DNA from: Ramazzottius varieornatus
Taxonomy: Eukaryota > Tardigrada > Eutardigrada > Parachela > Ramazzottiidae
Assembly: GCA_001949185.1 (NCBI GenBank)
Contig: BDGG01000021.1
Location: 299,452 to 363,451, forward strand
Length of the DNA stretch: 64,000 nt
Direction of reading: 5' to 3'
The translations under genes and the position numbers were made by a program. Under the pieces are notes generated by a model that saw only the letters and a list, made by a program, of their open reading frames with translations, ran no database searches and was not told where the DNA came from. This document shows, piece after piece, positions 1 through 11,046 of this stretch. Position 1 is the stretch's first letter; every line of letters begins with the position of its first letter.

Positions 1-713
1 CCCACACCCTTAGGCCGTACTATCAGCAACATGTCCTCCAACACCGATAAGGTTTGTACTGGCCAAGCCTTGCATCATTTCCCACGCCGTGAGACAGGAG
101 CGGCCGGCAAAACGAAACGTACAAGATTGTTGAACCAAGTGGCGCACGCTTCCAGCCAAATATGCCCAAAGCGTGTGCCACTTGGAAAGAAGGATCTTGT
201 CCGTTTCGTTTGCCGCCTTTTCCATGAATATTTTGAAGATGGGAATGGGGTGTGTTATTCCTTTCTGGTTCTGAGGTGTCGTCCTCGCGTCTCCCTCTGG
301 AGCAGCTGATTGCCTTTGGGCCGGCCGTGGCCGACCGTCTGACGACGACGGCCAAAGATGTTGACACGCGGCGCATCAAGCACCTGTCGGAGTTGCTGCA
401 CGAGAGCGAGAACAGCAACGTCCAACTGCACGAGCAGATTCGTCTCTTGAAGCACGAACTGCGCCGCATGGAGCACAACGTCGAGCGGGAGAAGCACCAC
501 AACTCGATGGAGTACCTGAAGAATGTCCTGATGAAGTTTCTGACGCACCGGGTGGCCGGGCAAGAACGGGAGAAGCTGATCGAGGTCCTGACCACCATCC
601 TGCAGTTGACCGTCGACGAGCGGCAACAGCTGAAGGCTATTACTGCCTCCCACATTCCTGATCATTTACGCTCTTGGGGCAACTATCTTAATCCTTGGAA
701 AGCCAAAGAGTGA
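1..713 (+). CDS. GRIP-domain golgin, C-terminal end (partial)
   Basis: The 5' part of the gene lies before the window. The visible exons are 1-51 (donor AAG|gtttgt) and 276-713 (after a ttctgag acceptor), joined in phase 0, with TGA at 711-713. The second exon encodes a Glu/Arg/His-rich coiled coil followed by a GRIP domain that begins NSMEYLKNVLMKFLT and continues to LTTILQLTVDERQQL. GRIP domains bind Arl1-GTP and place golgin tethers on the trans-Golgi network. The conserved Tyr of the YLKN motif is present. The tail after the domain (SWGNYLNPW) suggests the GCC88/GCC1 type rather than golgin-245, but this is not certain. The 224-bp intron carries a strong hairpin described separately. Confidence 0.8.
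101..217 (+). ncRNA. Intronic hairpin, pre-miRNA-like or tiny MITE
   Basis: Inside the golgin intron, 103-150 pairs with 169-217. The outer stem is GGCAAAACGAAACGTACAAGAT against ATCTTGTCCGTTTCGTTTGCC, with one bulge and one mismatch. The inner stem is CCAAGTGGCGCACGCT against AGCGTGTGCCACTTGG. They are separated by a roughly 8-nt internal loop and closed by a loop of about 17 nt. Size and shape fit an intronic miRNA precursor on the host-gene strand. A short inverted-repeat transposon would look the same, and no expression evidence is available here. Confidence 0.45.
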
Positions 714-732
714 ATGGTCAAACCTCCAAGGC

Positions 733-913
733 TTTATTTATTTCTTTTATCTTTACAACGAAATGTCTACAAACGTCTTTCAAGTTTTCAAAACAAACTG
801 TACAACCGGTTATGGTCTTTTCTTTCTCTCCCCCTTATGGTCAAATTCTTTGGTCGGTGTATACAAAGCGTGATATAAAGCCTGAAAAAGGCTGTTTCTC
901 TTAGCCGAAATAA
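733..913. promoter_or_regulatory. Overlapping convergent 3' ends with poly(A) signals
   Basis: The golgin stops at 713 and the syntaxin on the other strand at 901. A minus-strand AATAAATAAA lies at about 733-742, inside the likely golgin 3' UTR. A plus-strand AATAAA lies at about 906-911, inside the last syntaxin codons. If both are used, the two mRNAs overlap antisense by about 170 bases. The hexamers are seen directly; their use is inferred. Confidence 0.4.
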
Positions 914-2544
914 ACGGCGAGGAAGATGGTTAAAGCTACAAGGATTAGTAGAATGATGGTGGCGATGATCAACTTGGTTTTACGATGGCGAGCCCGTTTG
1001 CGCATCTTTTGGGCTTCCTTGAGCAAAGAGCCAGTGTTCTCGATCGTGCTGGAAGTCAAGTCGACCGTTGTCTCGATCTTGTTAACCGTTTCACCCTGGA
1101 AATATGGTAATGGAAAAGATGGTTGGCTCTTGATGCGACATGTGGCATTAGACCAACCTGAGCTTCAATCATTAGGGCCACATCGGCAAAAAGACCGTGA
1201 ACTTCAATGATACTCTTTTCTAGCGTTTTCAGTTCGTCATGACGGGCTTCCAGATCTCGCAGCGTTTCTTTGGCCTTGTCTGATTCAGCGATAATCTGCA
1301 CAGTGGGTACAACAGTTAGATGGCCACTACGCAGCGTCAAGAAAAGGCCCTTCCTTACTCCTTGCGTGAAAATCAGCGGCCTTGGATTATCGGAATCCAA
1401 TATTTCGTTGACTTTCTCATCACTGAGGTCGCTGTTTCCGGCTATTCAGGACAACAAACCAAAGGTTAACGCAGACCAAACATTGTCAAACTTTTCTGTT
1501 ATTGTTGCGTTTGCCGTACCAATTTGGAGTTGCCGCTTAAGTCTTTGAACGCATTGTTTGTGATAAGTATTCTGTAGCAGACCATATTCAGAGACCAGTT
1601 CCGTCAATCTTCGGGCAAGACCAGATTGCTAAGACAATAAAGACAGGACAGTTGTCGGTAATAAGGGAATCCTATGGCGGTATATATGCGGCGTACCTGG
1701 ACTTTGCCTATCCTGGCTTGCGCAATTTGGCCATTACCTTCGGCTAGTTGGTTTTGTCGGTCCAAATCTGCATATGTCAGCAAGAACATCAGCTTGATTT
1801 GACAGGGACTGCGTGACAAAGTACATGGAAATATGGTTACCCAAGAGTAGAGTTCGTGTTTGAGAAGAGAGTACTCGGAATTCCTGCACACATCGCTGCA
1901 GGTCCTGGTGAGCATCTGCCCGATAAATAAACAAGACATCAGATTGGCCTCAACACATTGGCGTACGAGGTATACAGTCAGTTATGCCACAGAACTTTGA
2001 GAACATTGTAAACGAAACTTGATGAAACTTCCTGCATCTTATATTGGTGAATAGTTGTGGGGAATGCTCACCGCTGTCTGGCAGAGGGAAGGCCAAGATG
2101 GACTGCTGCAGGGACTTTATCTTTGCAATGCGACCTGCTAGTAGTTCGATGCTCTGGCTAACTTTTTCCACCTGGAATTAATGGCAATCATGACGACTCA
2201 TCTGTCCATAAAACTACACCTTAGCTCAAGCTCCACATGACCGCTTCCAATGTATCAACTTCCACAGGATGACTAACCTTCATCAAGAGTGAATCAAGCG
2301 AATCGGTGTCCGATGAGGAAGCTATTCTGCCATGTGTCGAATTGCGCGGTTGATCCACATAGGGAGTTTCACTCAGTCTACGATGCTTCCTGAAGCTGAA
2401 AGTGTTGCGGAAAGAGTTCCGGCCCGTATTGTTCTGTAAACACAACCGATACAATATGGCATGATGGGTATGCTGGAAAAAAAGTATTTTTGGCTAGGAA
2501 GCGATGCGTACCAGGAAGTCGCCTAGACGATCTTTCGGAGCCAT
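901..2544 (-). CDS. Syntaxin, plasma-membrane type Qa-SNARE
   Basis: This is a target-membrane SNARE that forms a four-helix bundle with SNAP-25-type and VAMP-type partners to fuse vesicles. Nine exons can be joined in frame. The first (2544-2512) starts MAPKDRLGDFL, which contains the KDR of the Munc18-binding N-peptide. Next come a Ser/Arg-rich linker (2433-2281), Habc helices (from VEKVSQSIELLAGRI at 2171 through ARIGKVQ and RRLTELVSEYGLLQ), a SNARE helix (IIAESDKAKETLRDLEAR onward, with the zero-layer Gln in MIEAQ), and a C-terminal membrane anchor (IIATIILLILVALTIFL) ending in TAA at 901-903. At about 315 residues it has the normal length for syntaxins 1-4. Which paralogue it is cannot be decided from sequence alone. 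Confidence 0.9.
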
Positions 2545-3230
2545 TTATCGGCGAAAGGTAACCTTTCGAGCAGCAGATCAGAACTTTCTCATGGTTCTCG
2601 TCAGCCGGAAGTAGCAGTAACACCTTCAACAAAATGTCTGTCCAGCTGTAAAATGTTTAGTGCTGCCCGCCTTGATAAGCGTGAGATCATACGTGAAAGG
2701 TGCAAAACGTCAACACAAATTCCTTCGGAATGAGGTCGATAACGCGCACAGGTATGCCTATGTGACGCGTGTGTTTGCTTGGACTACATGGCACAGAGAG
2801 AGTGAAAGGTCTCTGTAGGCAGATAACTAGAGACTACAGCGAGAACTTTCACCAGCCAAAGCTGTAACAACGTGCAGGTATGCCGACCTCACTAATCGAT
2901 GAAAAAATACTTGACGCCGATCGTGAAGTGGGGATAGTTCGCCGAGCTGACTCAGCCAACGTATCAGGTGCGTAATGGCATGAGTCAGGTGGCCATAACC
3001 GCCTTTATATGCGGGGAGCTCTTGGCCTACTTCATGGCAGGATCCGGACTCACCTGGTCATGACCTGCCTTTTCTCTCCATCGTCTGCGTCTCATCGGTA
3101 GGGGAAGCCATCGAACGAAGGCCACCAGACTTTGGGTGAAGAGGACGAGAAACTATGTACATATTATCATATATTATGCCAGGTACTACTGATGGACAAA
3201 CTGCATGGTGGCGTCACCTGATGAAGAATA
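2545..3230. other. Intergenic, upstream of syntaxin
   Basis: This stretch lies 5' of the syntaxin start, up to the left end of the large transposon. I see no conserved coding segment, RNA gene or clear repeat. It presumably holds the syntaxin promoter. Confidence 0.4.
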
Positions 3231-3599
3231 TGGGCGCCGTTTGCGTCAAAACTATTTCCTCAAGAATTCTCGCAGAGTTCCCTAAACCATCGCACCTGCT
3301 TTGCCAGAGTTTCAGTTTGCACAACTTTTCGTTTGAACTCTGGCGAGAATTCTTGCAGCGGAAAATGACAGTGTAAAAACGCGCGTCTTTTTTTTAGCTT
3401 GGTTGCCCCTCCCACCGTGAGTCGTAGACGCGCTCAAGTTAAGACCGGACGGGCCTGGCTGTGCTTCTGTGAGTGGCCAGATTCGTTGTTCCAATGGTAC
3501 GGACCAATAAACTTCGCTTAGCACAGCTAAGGTCTCGCCCGCCTCATATGCTCTGAGCCTACCACGAACTGAGCTTCCACACTGTTTTACCGCCTGCTC
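3231..3599 (+). repeat. Left terminal inverted repeat of the 4.1-kb element
   Basis: About 370 bp, inverted relative to 6910-7311. The inner boundary is at the CTGTTTTACCGCCTGCTC segment, matched by GAGTAGGCGGTAAAACAG on the right. Confidence 0.75.
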
Positions 3600-4667
3600 C
3601 CCAGACTCAAACGACTAAGAATTCTGGGGTTGCCGGTTTCCGTCGCTCCCTCGATGCTGTGAAACACGCAGTGTTCCGCAGTACCGCAGCGCGATAGACA
3701 TCGCGGGGAACAGTCGGGGAATAGCAGTCGTGACTTCAAGAGCTGAAACGTGTAGAAAGAGTTCGGTACGTCGCAGTAGTGGGAGTTTACTTATAAACTG
3801 ATGATCTAGTATAGTAATATCATATTAAAGTAGATGATAGTGGATGGTTTGAGCATCTACTATATTTAGTAATATTTAGTAAACAGAACTGGGCACCGCA
3901 TACCAATATTTATATTTTAGTTGCTTGTTTTAGTTGCGATATTTTATTATCATTACGTTGTCCATCATCTATAGTTAAATATATTTTAATACGAGTAACG
4001 CTACCGCTGATTCGAAAACTGGTTGATTTGCTGAGTCTGATGCGTGTGTGTTACTTTCTCGATGTGCGATCGCGTCTTATAAAGTGCGCCACACCATAAT
4101 GATGCCTCTACAGCAGCACAGTAGGGCTACTGCAGAATAAATACCTTCAAACATCGTGCGCCTGCATACAGTCTGACACTTCAGCCGGCCATGTTACAGT
4201 GTGCAGGTGCAGGGTGCAAGCTGCACTAGAGCATTCTTGCTGGTCTGATGGTTGGGATTCTAGATCTTCAGATCTTCCGTCGAGCTCTCCGATATCAAAA
4301 TATATTTTGATAACAAACCCAACAAAAGTTATACTACAGAAATATTTCATTAGATTCAGTTTTACTATAGTAGTGGTCACTTATTAGAACTTTGATGGAC
4401 GGCGGATATTTATTTTCATTATATTAGATCTCATTAACCCATATTAGAACATCACTATTGTAAAGGTATCAGATTGTATGAATCTGACCGAAACGTCTTG
4501 GATAGCACGTCACGGAAATATCATATATCGGATCATAGTTTTGCCGCGAAATATGTTGCGCGGCGACACCAGTTACAATCGTTACCCGGTACTCGACAAC
4601 TACATCTTCCATCGGGCATAGTTGACGTACTTAACACTTCTAATACCGGGCAATTTCATGCTGGCAG

Positions 4668-5465
4668 AATACCGGGGGTACAACTGAGTTTCGCAGCCTT
4701 TTAACTGGCTGGATGTACGATAGAGGCGTTTACAGACCAATCACGGTGATCCCCCATGAAGTTGCGAATGTTACTGCGAAAAACCAACGTAATGTTCCGC
4801 CATATGACCGGGGTGCGCCAATGTATTTCATTTTATTTTTCGCTACACTTATTTTGATTTCTTTTTGCTGCAATGTAAACAAACAACACTATGCTTCGTT
4901 AGTCTGTGCGCTGCACAAACATGAACGTTACATGAGCCACAAACAATCATCGTTCTTCGCTCAGTCTTTCTGGGACAGGGCAATGCGTAAAATGCGTAAA
5001 AAGGCAATGCGTAAAATAGAAATCTGAAAAGTTGAATTTACTTCTTGCCACCTTGGCGGCGCCACCAGTGGTAGTATCGTTTGTGACGTCATGGGTTGCG
5101 CCATATGTCGAAACACCACGAGCAACTTGCGATTTTTTTCTGACCACTGGACAACCGCTAGTTGGACGCTGGAGATATAATGTTGTAAAGAAGTGATTGT
5201 GAGCTGTTCCGAATTTTTATCCAGCTGTTGAAACGCTTGGCGCGTGAAGGAGAACCTGGAACATGTTTTGGAAGCAGTTTGCCCTCGAACCTTGTAAAAT
5301 ATTTCTAATTCCGTACGTAGTGTTTAGCCAGCGGTCACCAGCTACATGTCATAGAGAACTTGCCACTACAGGCAAACAAAAAATACTGAACCGCCAAAGC
5401 TGCACAAGAAGTGATTTGCGGTCAGGTAACCGTGCGCTGCGAAACTGAGTTGTACCCCCGGTATT
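4668..5465. mobile_element. Nested MITE-like element with 29-bp inverted ends
   Basis: The left end AATACCGGGGGTACAACTG (4668 on) is repeated inverted at 5436-5465, through GCTGCGAAACTGAGTTGTAC and CCCCCGGTATT, with one mismatch over about 29 bp. The 798-bp unit sits inside the larger transposon. It contains only a short unrecognised open frame (4713-5027) and a small internal repeat, AATGCGTAAAA, near 4983-5020. No clean target duplication could be read. Confidence 0.6.
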
Positions 5466-6487
5466 ATGAGTGTTGAAATCAGTTAAGCAGAACGAGGCGA
5501 CTGAAGACTAATACTGAAAACTCAGATAAAAACTGAGTTACGAAAGCTGGTTTACTAGTTCAAGTGGAATACCCGTGCTCGATTGATCGACAGGACGGAA
5601 TTGCTGCCCGAGACTGAATACCGCACTGAGATATACGCCCAAACCAGGTACCCGAAAAACACTGTTGGTTTCGAAACAAACGCTGAATTTTAAGGCTACA
5701 GTCAATGTCATGCTACCGCAAAACCGACGTCGCTTGGGGTGCATGTTCTGCAACTGTGGTGCCAGAAAAGGACTCCCGTTGGCGACCGCAACATCGTCAC
5801 GCGGATGACGTTTGCGGGTCGATAGTCGCCATGCAACTACAAGAAAAGACAGGTGAGCAGGCCGGAGAGACAAGAAACCTTGTAGTAACCAGATACTGGC
5901 TCGTCTAGATTACGATGAACGACCCTTGCCAGACTCGGTTTCTGGAGTATTGTCCTGAGAAGAACATCGTTATCTCAGAAAGTATTACCGTGTCGAAGAT
6001 CAGGAGTTGTATGGTACGATTGAATTGTTTTGTCAGTAACATGTGAGCGCGAGCAGCAAAGCACATTTGACATAGACAAAGCGGCGAAAAATCTGTATTC
6101 TGGAGTATCTGAGTAGTTCAGTTTTCGCTGGATGAGGACGGACATTCGCTGGAGCGCAATCCCCAGCTCAATCTCTTCTTGTTCTCTGTTTTCCAAGATA
6201 TCCATATTAAAAGGTGGAATACGTGTATTGTACTGTACAAGGCAACATATCAGTTGAAGCCTCGGTTCAGCCGTGGCTGCCAAGCTCAGCAAAATATATT
6301 TCCCAATGGCGCGCGGGAAACCAACCCGTTTAGTTCGATTAACAAACTCCCTTATATTAATACCGAGCGCCGCTTGAAAACACCAGTTGTCGCGGATAGT
6401 TCTGCTTTCGAATGCCGAATTACAACAAGCGGGATTCTGGTTCGACGTTTATATTCAAAATTCGACACTTCAGCGTTTCATAGTGCT

Positions 6488-6800
6488 GGCATCGATACGG
6501 TATACCGATATCGTATCGAAATATATCGAATCTTTGCGATAAGATATGCGGCAGATATCGTGTCGAAACTATCGATATGAAGCTCATATCGAACAACGAA
6601 ATAAAATATTCGGCCACATCGTATCGCGCCGAACTAAAATTCCAGAAATATCGATATATCGCTGCGATATGATAAGATATATCGAAAACACGGTATCGGA
6701 AAAATATCGTATCGAAATTTCGATATCGAATGAATATCGAAGACCGCAATAAAATGTCCGCCGATATTGTATCGAAAATATCATATCGGATTTATCGTAT
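6488..6800. repeat. CGATA/TATCG-rich degenerate tract
   Basis: About 310 bp in which TATCG and its complement CGATA recur on both strands many times, at irregular spacing (for example CGATATCG, TATCGATATATCG, CGATATCGAATGAATATCG). It is not a clean tandem array. It lies just inside the right end of the large transposon and probably belongs to it. Confidence 0.6.
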
Positions 6801-6909
6801 TTTTGCCAGCGCTAGCATTTCAGTTCGGAATCCGCCGAAAAAGAACGATTTTCGGATTCGGTAGGCGGAATCGGCGCGGGATGCGGAGCTGAAAACCATC
6901 TTTACCGCC

Positions 6910-7311
6910 GAGTAGGCGGTAAAACAGTGTGGAAGCTCAGTTCGTGGTAGGCTCAGAGCATATGAGGCGGGCGAGACCTTAGCTGTGCTAAGCGAAGTTT
7001 ATTGGTCCGTACCATTGGAACAACGAATCTGGCCACTCACAGAAGCACAGCCAGGCCCGTCCGGTCTTAACTTGAGCGCGTCTACGACTCACGGTGGGAG
7101 GGGCAACCAAGCTAAAAAAAAGACGCGCGTTTTTACACTGTCATTTTCCGCTGCAAGAATTCTCGCCAGAGTTCGAGAATTCTACACAAAGTGCGAAACG
7201 AAAAGTTGTGCAAACTGAAACTCTGGCAAAGCAGGTGCGGTGGTCTAGGAAACTCTGCGAGCATTCTTATGGAAAAAACGCGTCAAAAGTTTTGACGCAA
7301 ACGGCGCCCCA
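6910..7311 (-). repeat. Right terminal inverted repeat of the 4.1-kb element
   Basis: About 400 bp, the inverted partner of 3231-3599. It is longer by roughly 30 bp because of extra bases around 7185-7198 and 7275-7298. Confidence 0.75.
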
Positions 7312-8198
7312 TAGAAGAACCCCTCTAAAGTGCTATTGCTCAGTGATGCCATTATGTCGCAGCTCGCTGTCCTCATTTCGTCAATTACCATCTGGCTCGC
7401 GCGTTCTGGCCTAAAAGCCGCAACAAGAAGGTTTCACCAAGCAAGACTTGCCTCCATCATTCCATATCCGTTATTTTTCTCGGCAGACTGCCTATTATGA
7501 CTTTGCGAAGTAACAATTACAGTTGGGTGCGCATGCGATGCATGTGGTGCGAAGTGGGGCTTCCATGACTCAATCGACCAGAGCGAAGGGTGCAGTGTCT
7601 GCAGTAGAGTCAAGCTGACCATCGGCTAGCTCAGCTTAGTGTAGAGATGGATGCGGACTATCCTGACGGTGTAATCGAGCTGTGGAGATTATAACTTGAT
7701 TATCCACTTGAGAGCGGCACTGAATATGTAACATGGTCGTCTCTTCAGGGTCGACGAATCATACGCTACTCAAGTCAGCCGTGGCTGGCAGACCCACCAC
7801 CATCGTCTCGGGTTCCTCATCGATGGTACATGCTCCCACAGAACACTCCTGCCTGGTCATGATTGTAACGTAAGAAAGCAGCGGTGAGGTACAGCCCATA
7901 TAGCCTGTACGCATGTGGGTGAAAGTGGCGGACGTACCGTACAAGATTGGCGCAGTAAAGGATGCTGAAGAGCACGAGCTGCGCTACAGTATAAAGTACA
8001 GTCTGTGTCCTGTTGCATGGGCGCGCCTAATTGCCATCACTTGAAAAGCAGCTAGCTGCACGATGGCACCTTCTGTCGTCACCCTTCACCACGTTAGCGC
8101 ATCACCATCAAGACCCATCTGAGCATATACAGTACCCTCAAGCTTGCTCACCCTCTGACTTTATCCCTTGTCCATCTCTATTCATTGCCAAGGGAAAA
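7312..8198. other. Intergenic, upstream of fascin
   Basis: No recognisable gene. The stretch runs from the transposon's right end to the fascin start and probably holds the fascin promoter and 5' UTR. Confidence 0.4.
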
Positions 8199-10683
8199 AT
8201 GGCGGCAGTTGCGGGACTTCGAAGTGTCCTTCTGCCCGGCAGCACGGCCAGCTCCTCCTCCAAGCTGAACGGGCACTTTGTTCCACAACAGGCCGAGCGT
8301 CGCCCTCTCAACGCTACAATCAACACCAACTCCATCAACGCCACTTACAGCGACGACAAGCCATCCTTTACCTGGACTGTCGGCCTCATCAACAGCAAGC
8401 AGCGCTACCTGACCGCTGAAACCTTTGGCGACAAAGTCAACGTGACGGGCACCACCTTGAAGAAGAAGCAGATCTGGACGCTGGTTCCTGGACATGCTTA
8501 CAATGTCGTGGCTCTGTGTAGTCACATGGGCAAATACTTGTCCATCGATCAATACGGCAACGTCACTTGCCAAGCCGAAGACGTTGGCGAAGAGCAGACT
8601 TTGACCATTGTGGAAGCCAATGACGGCAGCGGACGATGGGCTTTCCGCAATGAAAAATATCAATATTATCTTACCGGAGAAGGCGAAAAGGTAAATTCAA
8701 GGAAACGAAACGTTTCCATTTCAAAAGTCCCGTTCTGTTAGCTTTGACCAAAATAAGAATTTTTCTCTCAATATTCTCCGTCCATCGGACTTTTGTGCAT
8801 TTTCGGTCACAGTCCACGCACCTATCTCGAGACACGTGGTTCCTCTGTAAAAAAAGAGGGGGGGTCAATTAACATATTAGTAGTTGATTGCAGCGTTTGA
8901 TCTTGCTTTTGCAGTTGAGTGGAGTGAATAAAGCGCGTTTAGATGTGGACTACTGGGCAGTGCACTTGTGTACACAGCCCATGTGTTGCCTACGCAGCAG
9001 TGGTCGAAAGCGTTATGGGCGAATGGCGGGTGACGAGCTGGTGTGTGATCAAGACGTGGCTTGGGGTCGCGAGGCTCTGCTGAGGCTGGAGTTTACGACG
9101 GACTGGCGCTATTCTATCCGCACCTACAGCGGCCTGTACCTCAACCGCAACGGCCAGCTGTCGCAGGAGCAGGCCAGCCCAGACACGCGCTTCACCCTCG
9201 TCTTCTATGCTGGCCAAGTGGCCTTCCGTGATAACACCGGTAAATTCCTCAGTCCATTTGGCAATGAAGCTTCGTTGCGCTGCAAAAGCGGCAACATCAC
9301 CAAGTCCGAGCTCTTTATTCTGGAGCATGCTCAGCCACAATGTGCTTTGCTGGCGCATAATGGTCGCCTCGTCTCCATCCGCCAAGGTGAGTCAAGCTCT
9401 GTAATCCCTAGCATTCACAATCGATCACGTTTCGACCTCAGCCTCGACCGACAAGAGATAAACACCCTCGATCGGTTCCTGCCCATCTTGTATACCTCTG
9501 AAATTCAATATCAGCGTTATAAAAGAAAAGAAGGATGTAATGGGGTATTGGCGGGAAGCCACAAGTCCAGCTGCACTTCCGCTTGACATAATGACATTCA
9601 CGGGCTAATATTTGTGCTGGCAAAGTCAACAGCAATAGTCCGATGACTTGCAGCTTCGCCGCATAACCTTGCCGTCTAACAGGGAATTACCAAAGATGCC
9701 GCATCTAATTAGCGTCAAATACTGTCAACACTTGAAGCGGGACCAACTAGCAGGCAGCCACACGTCTAGCTGGTCTTGCTGCAAGTTTACTGTATAACCT
9801 GTAAGACCACTACCAGTATACTTGAGTACCTTTCTTGACAGGTGTCGACTTGTCGGCTAATCAGGATGTCATGACGGAGAACGAGATCTTCCAGTTGGAA
9901 GGCGACCCCACCACTAACAGCTGGCACATTCGCACCCGCCACAACCGCTACTGGACCATCGGCCCCTCTAATGGCGTCCAAGCTTGCGCCGATCCAGGGT
10001 AGGGCACCGCTTCTAACTTAGTAGAAAACCAAAACTGTTCATAATAATTTTAATCTACTGATGTTAATGTCCACCAGTGGCTCGAACTGGGAAGGAAGCG
10101 GCTTCGAACTGGTGTACCCATCAAATGGACAGGGCAAAGTGGCGCTACGCAGCCGGAAGAATGGGCGCTTTCTGATGGTCCGTCCCACTGGTCATCTTTT
10201 TGCTCAGGCCGACGGTGAGGACAATGCCGAAAAGTTTCAGCTCTTGCTCTTAAATCGACCCGTCTTGGCTCTTCGTTGTGTCCACGGCTTTGTCGGCTTG
10301 AAGAACCCCATCTCCTCCGGCAAACTAGAATGCAATAAGTCATCCTTTGAGTGCATCGCAATGGAAAATGGCCCTGATGGCACGGTTTACTTGAGCGGTA
10401 AGTGTCACTTACCTTATAATTATTATCTGTTATACGCTCTCTACTTCCGGTCAGATAACGGCCAATGCGTAACACAGGTTCGAACAAGAAGTACCTGGAC
10501 GTCGGGGAGGACAAGACCATCAACGCCGACTCTGTCGAGCCCAAGCCGTTTTACCTTCAGTTGAAGAACAACGGCAAGGTTATCCTGAAGGCGCCTAACG
10601 GCTATTTTGTTGTGGGAGAACAAAATGGCCTCTTCAAAGCCAATGGAGCAAAGGAACAAGCTGCCACGGAGTGGGCCTACTGA
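8199..10683 (+). CDS. FSCN1: Fascin, actin-bundling protein
   Basis: Fascin packs actin filaments into tight parallel bundles in filopodia and other projections, using four beta-trefoil domains. The exons are 8199-8690, 8915-9386, 9842-9998, 10078-10397 and 10478-10683, all joining in frame to give about 548 residues against 493 in human FSCN1. The extra length is mainly an N-terminal Ser/Asn-rich leader of about 45 residues. Trefoil 1 starts at FTWTVGLINSKQRYLTAETF and includes LKKKQIWTL. Later trefoils show GVDLSANQD, TRHNRYWTIG, HGFVGLKN and the C-terminal ATEWAY (human SLWEY). The start ATGGCG is the first in-frame methionine after an upstream stop-poor region, so the exact N-terminus is tentative. 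The symbol denotes the family; vertebrate paralogues arose later. Confidence 0.93.
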
Positions 10684-11046
10684 AGAACACCGCGCACTGG
10701 CCTCCTTTGTAAATACTTTGGGCTAGAAATTACCCTTTTTTTACTTTTTGTGAAATTTTCTTTCCTTTGCTGTGCTGTGCTTTGCTTTGCTTTGGGTAGT
10801 TTATGTAAACACATTCGGTTTCCTCTCCTTCATTTGACACGATCCACGCTTGATAAAATTTATACGGTAGCAGGCTTCTGCAAAGAGCAAGTCGATGAAC
10901 AAGCAGAAAAAGCGATTATTTTCGTAAGGTTTCAAATCTTGCATGAATCACCGGGCCAATGTGGAGCTAGGGCTTCTGGAAATGAGGGTATATTAGGTAG
11001 CGGGAATGTGTGGAAGGAAATCAGAAGAGGATACGAATAGGAGGGA
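10684..11046. other. Convergent 3' region, fascin/sphingosine kinase
   Basis: The 3' UTRs of two converging genes. The only simple feature is a run of TGCTTTGCTT-like units near 10770-10797. No gene is seen. Confidence 0.4.

Larger units (their letters stand above)
3231..7311. mobile_element. DNA transposon with long inverted terminal repeats
   Basis: The left end (3231 to about 3599) and right end (about 6910-7311) are inverted copies of each other and near identical over most of their length. For example, a 60-residue stretch of conceptual translation is the same from both ends. The tips read TGGGCGCCGTTTGCGTCAAAAC (left) and TGGGGCGCCGTTTGCGTCAAAAC (right, reversed). TA flanks both sides (3229-3230 and 7312-7313), consistent with a TA target duplication. 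The right end also has a subterminal GCGTCAAAA/TTTTGACGC palindrome and a short insertion. No transposase can be recognised inside, so it looks non-autonomous. The superfamily is unassigned. Confidence 0.75.

Noticed and set aside
4713-5027. 104-codon ORF inside the nested element
   Set aside because: No transposase or other domain; low complexity near its end.
8031-8198. In-frame upstream extension of fascin
   Set aside because: It opens at TTG rather than ATG and has no fascin-like sequence.
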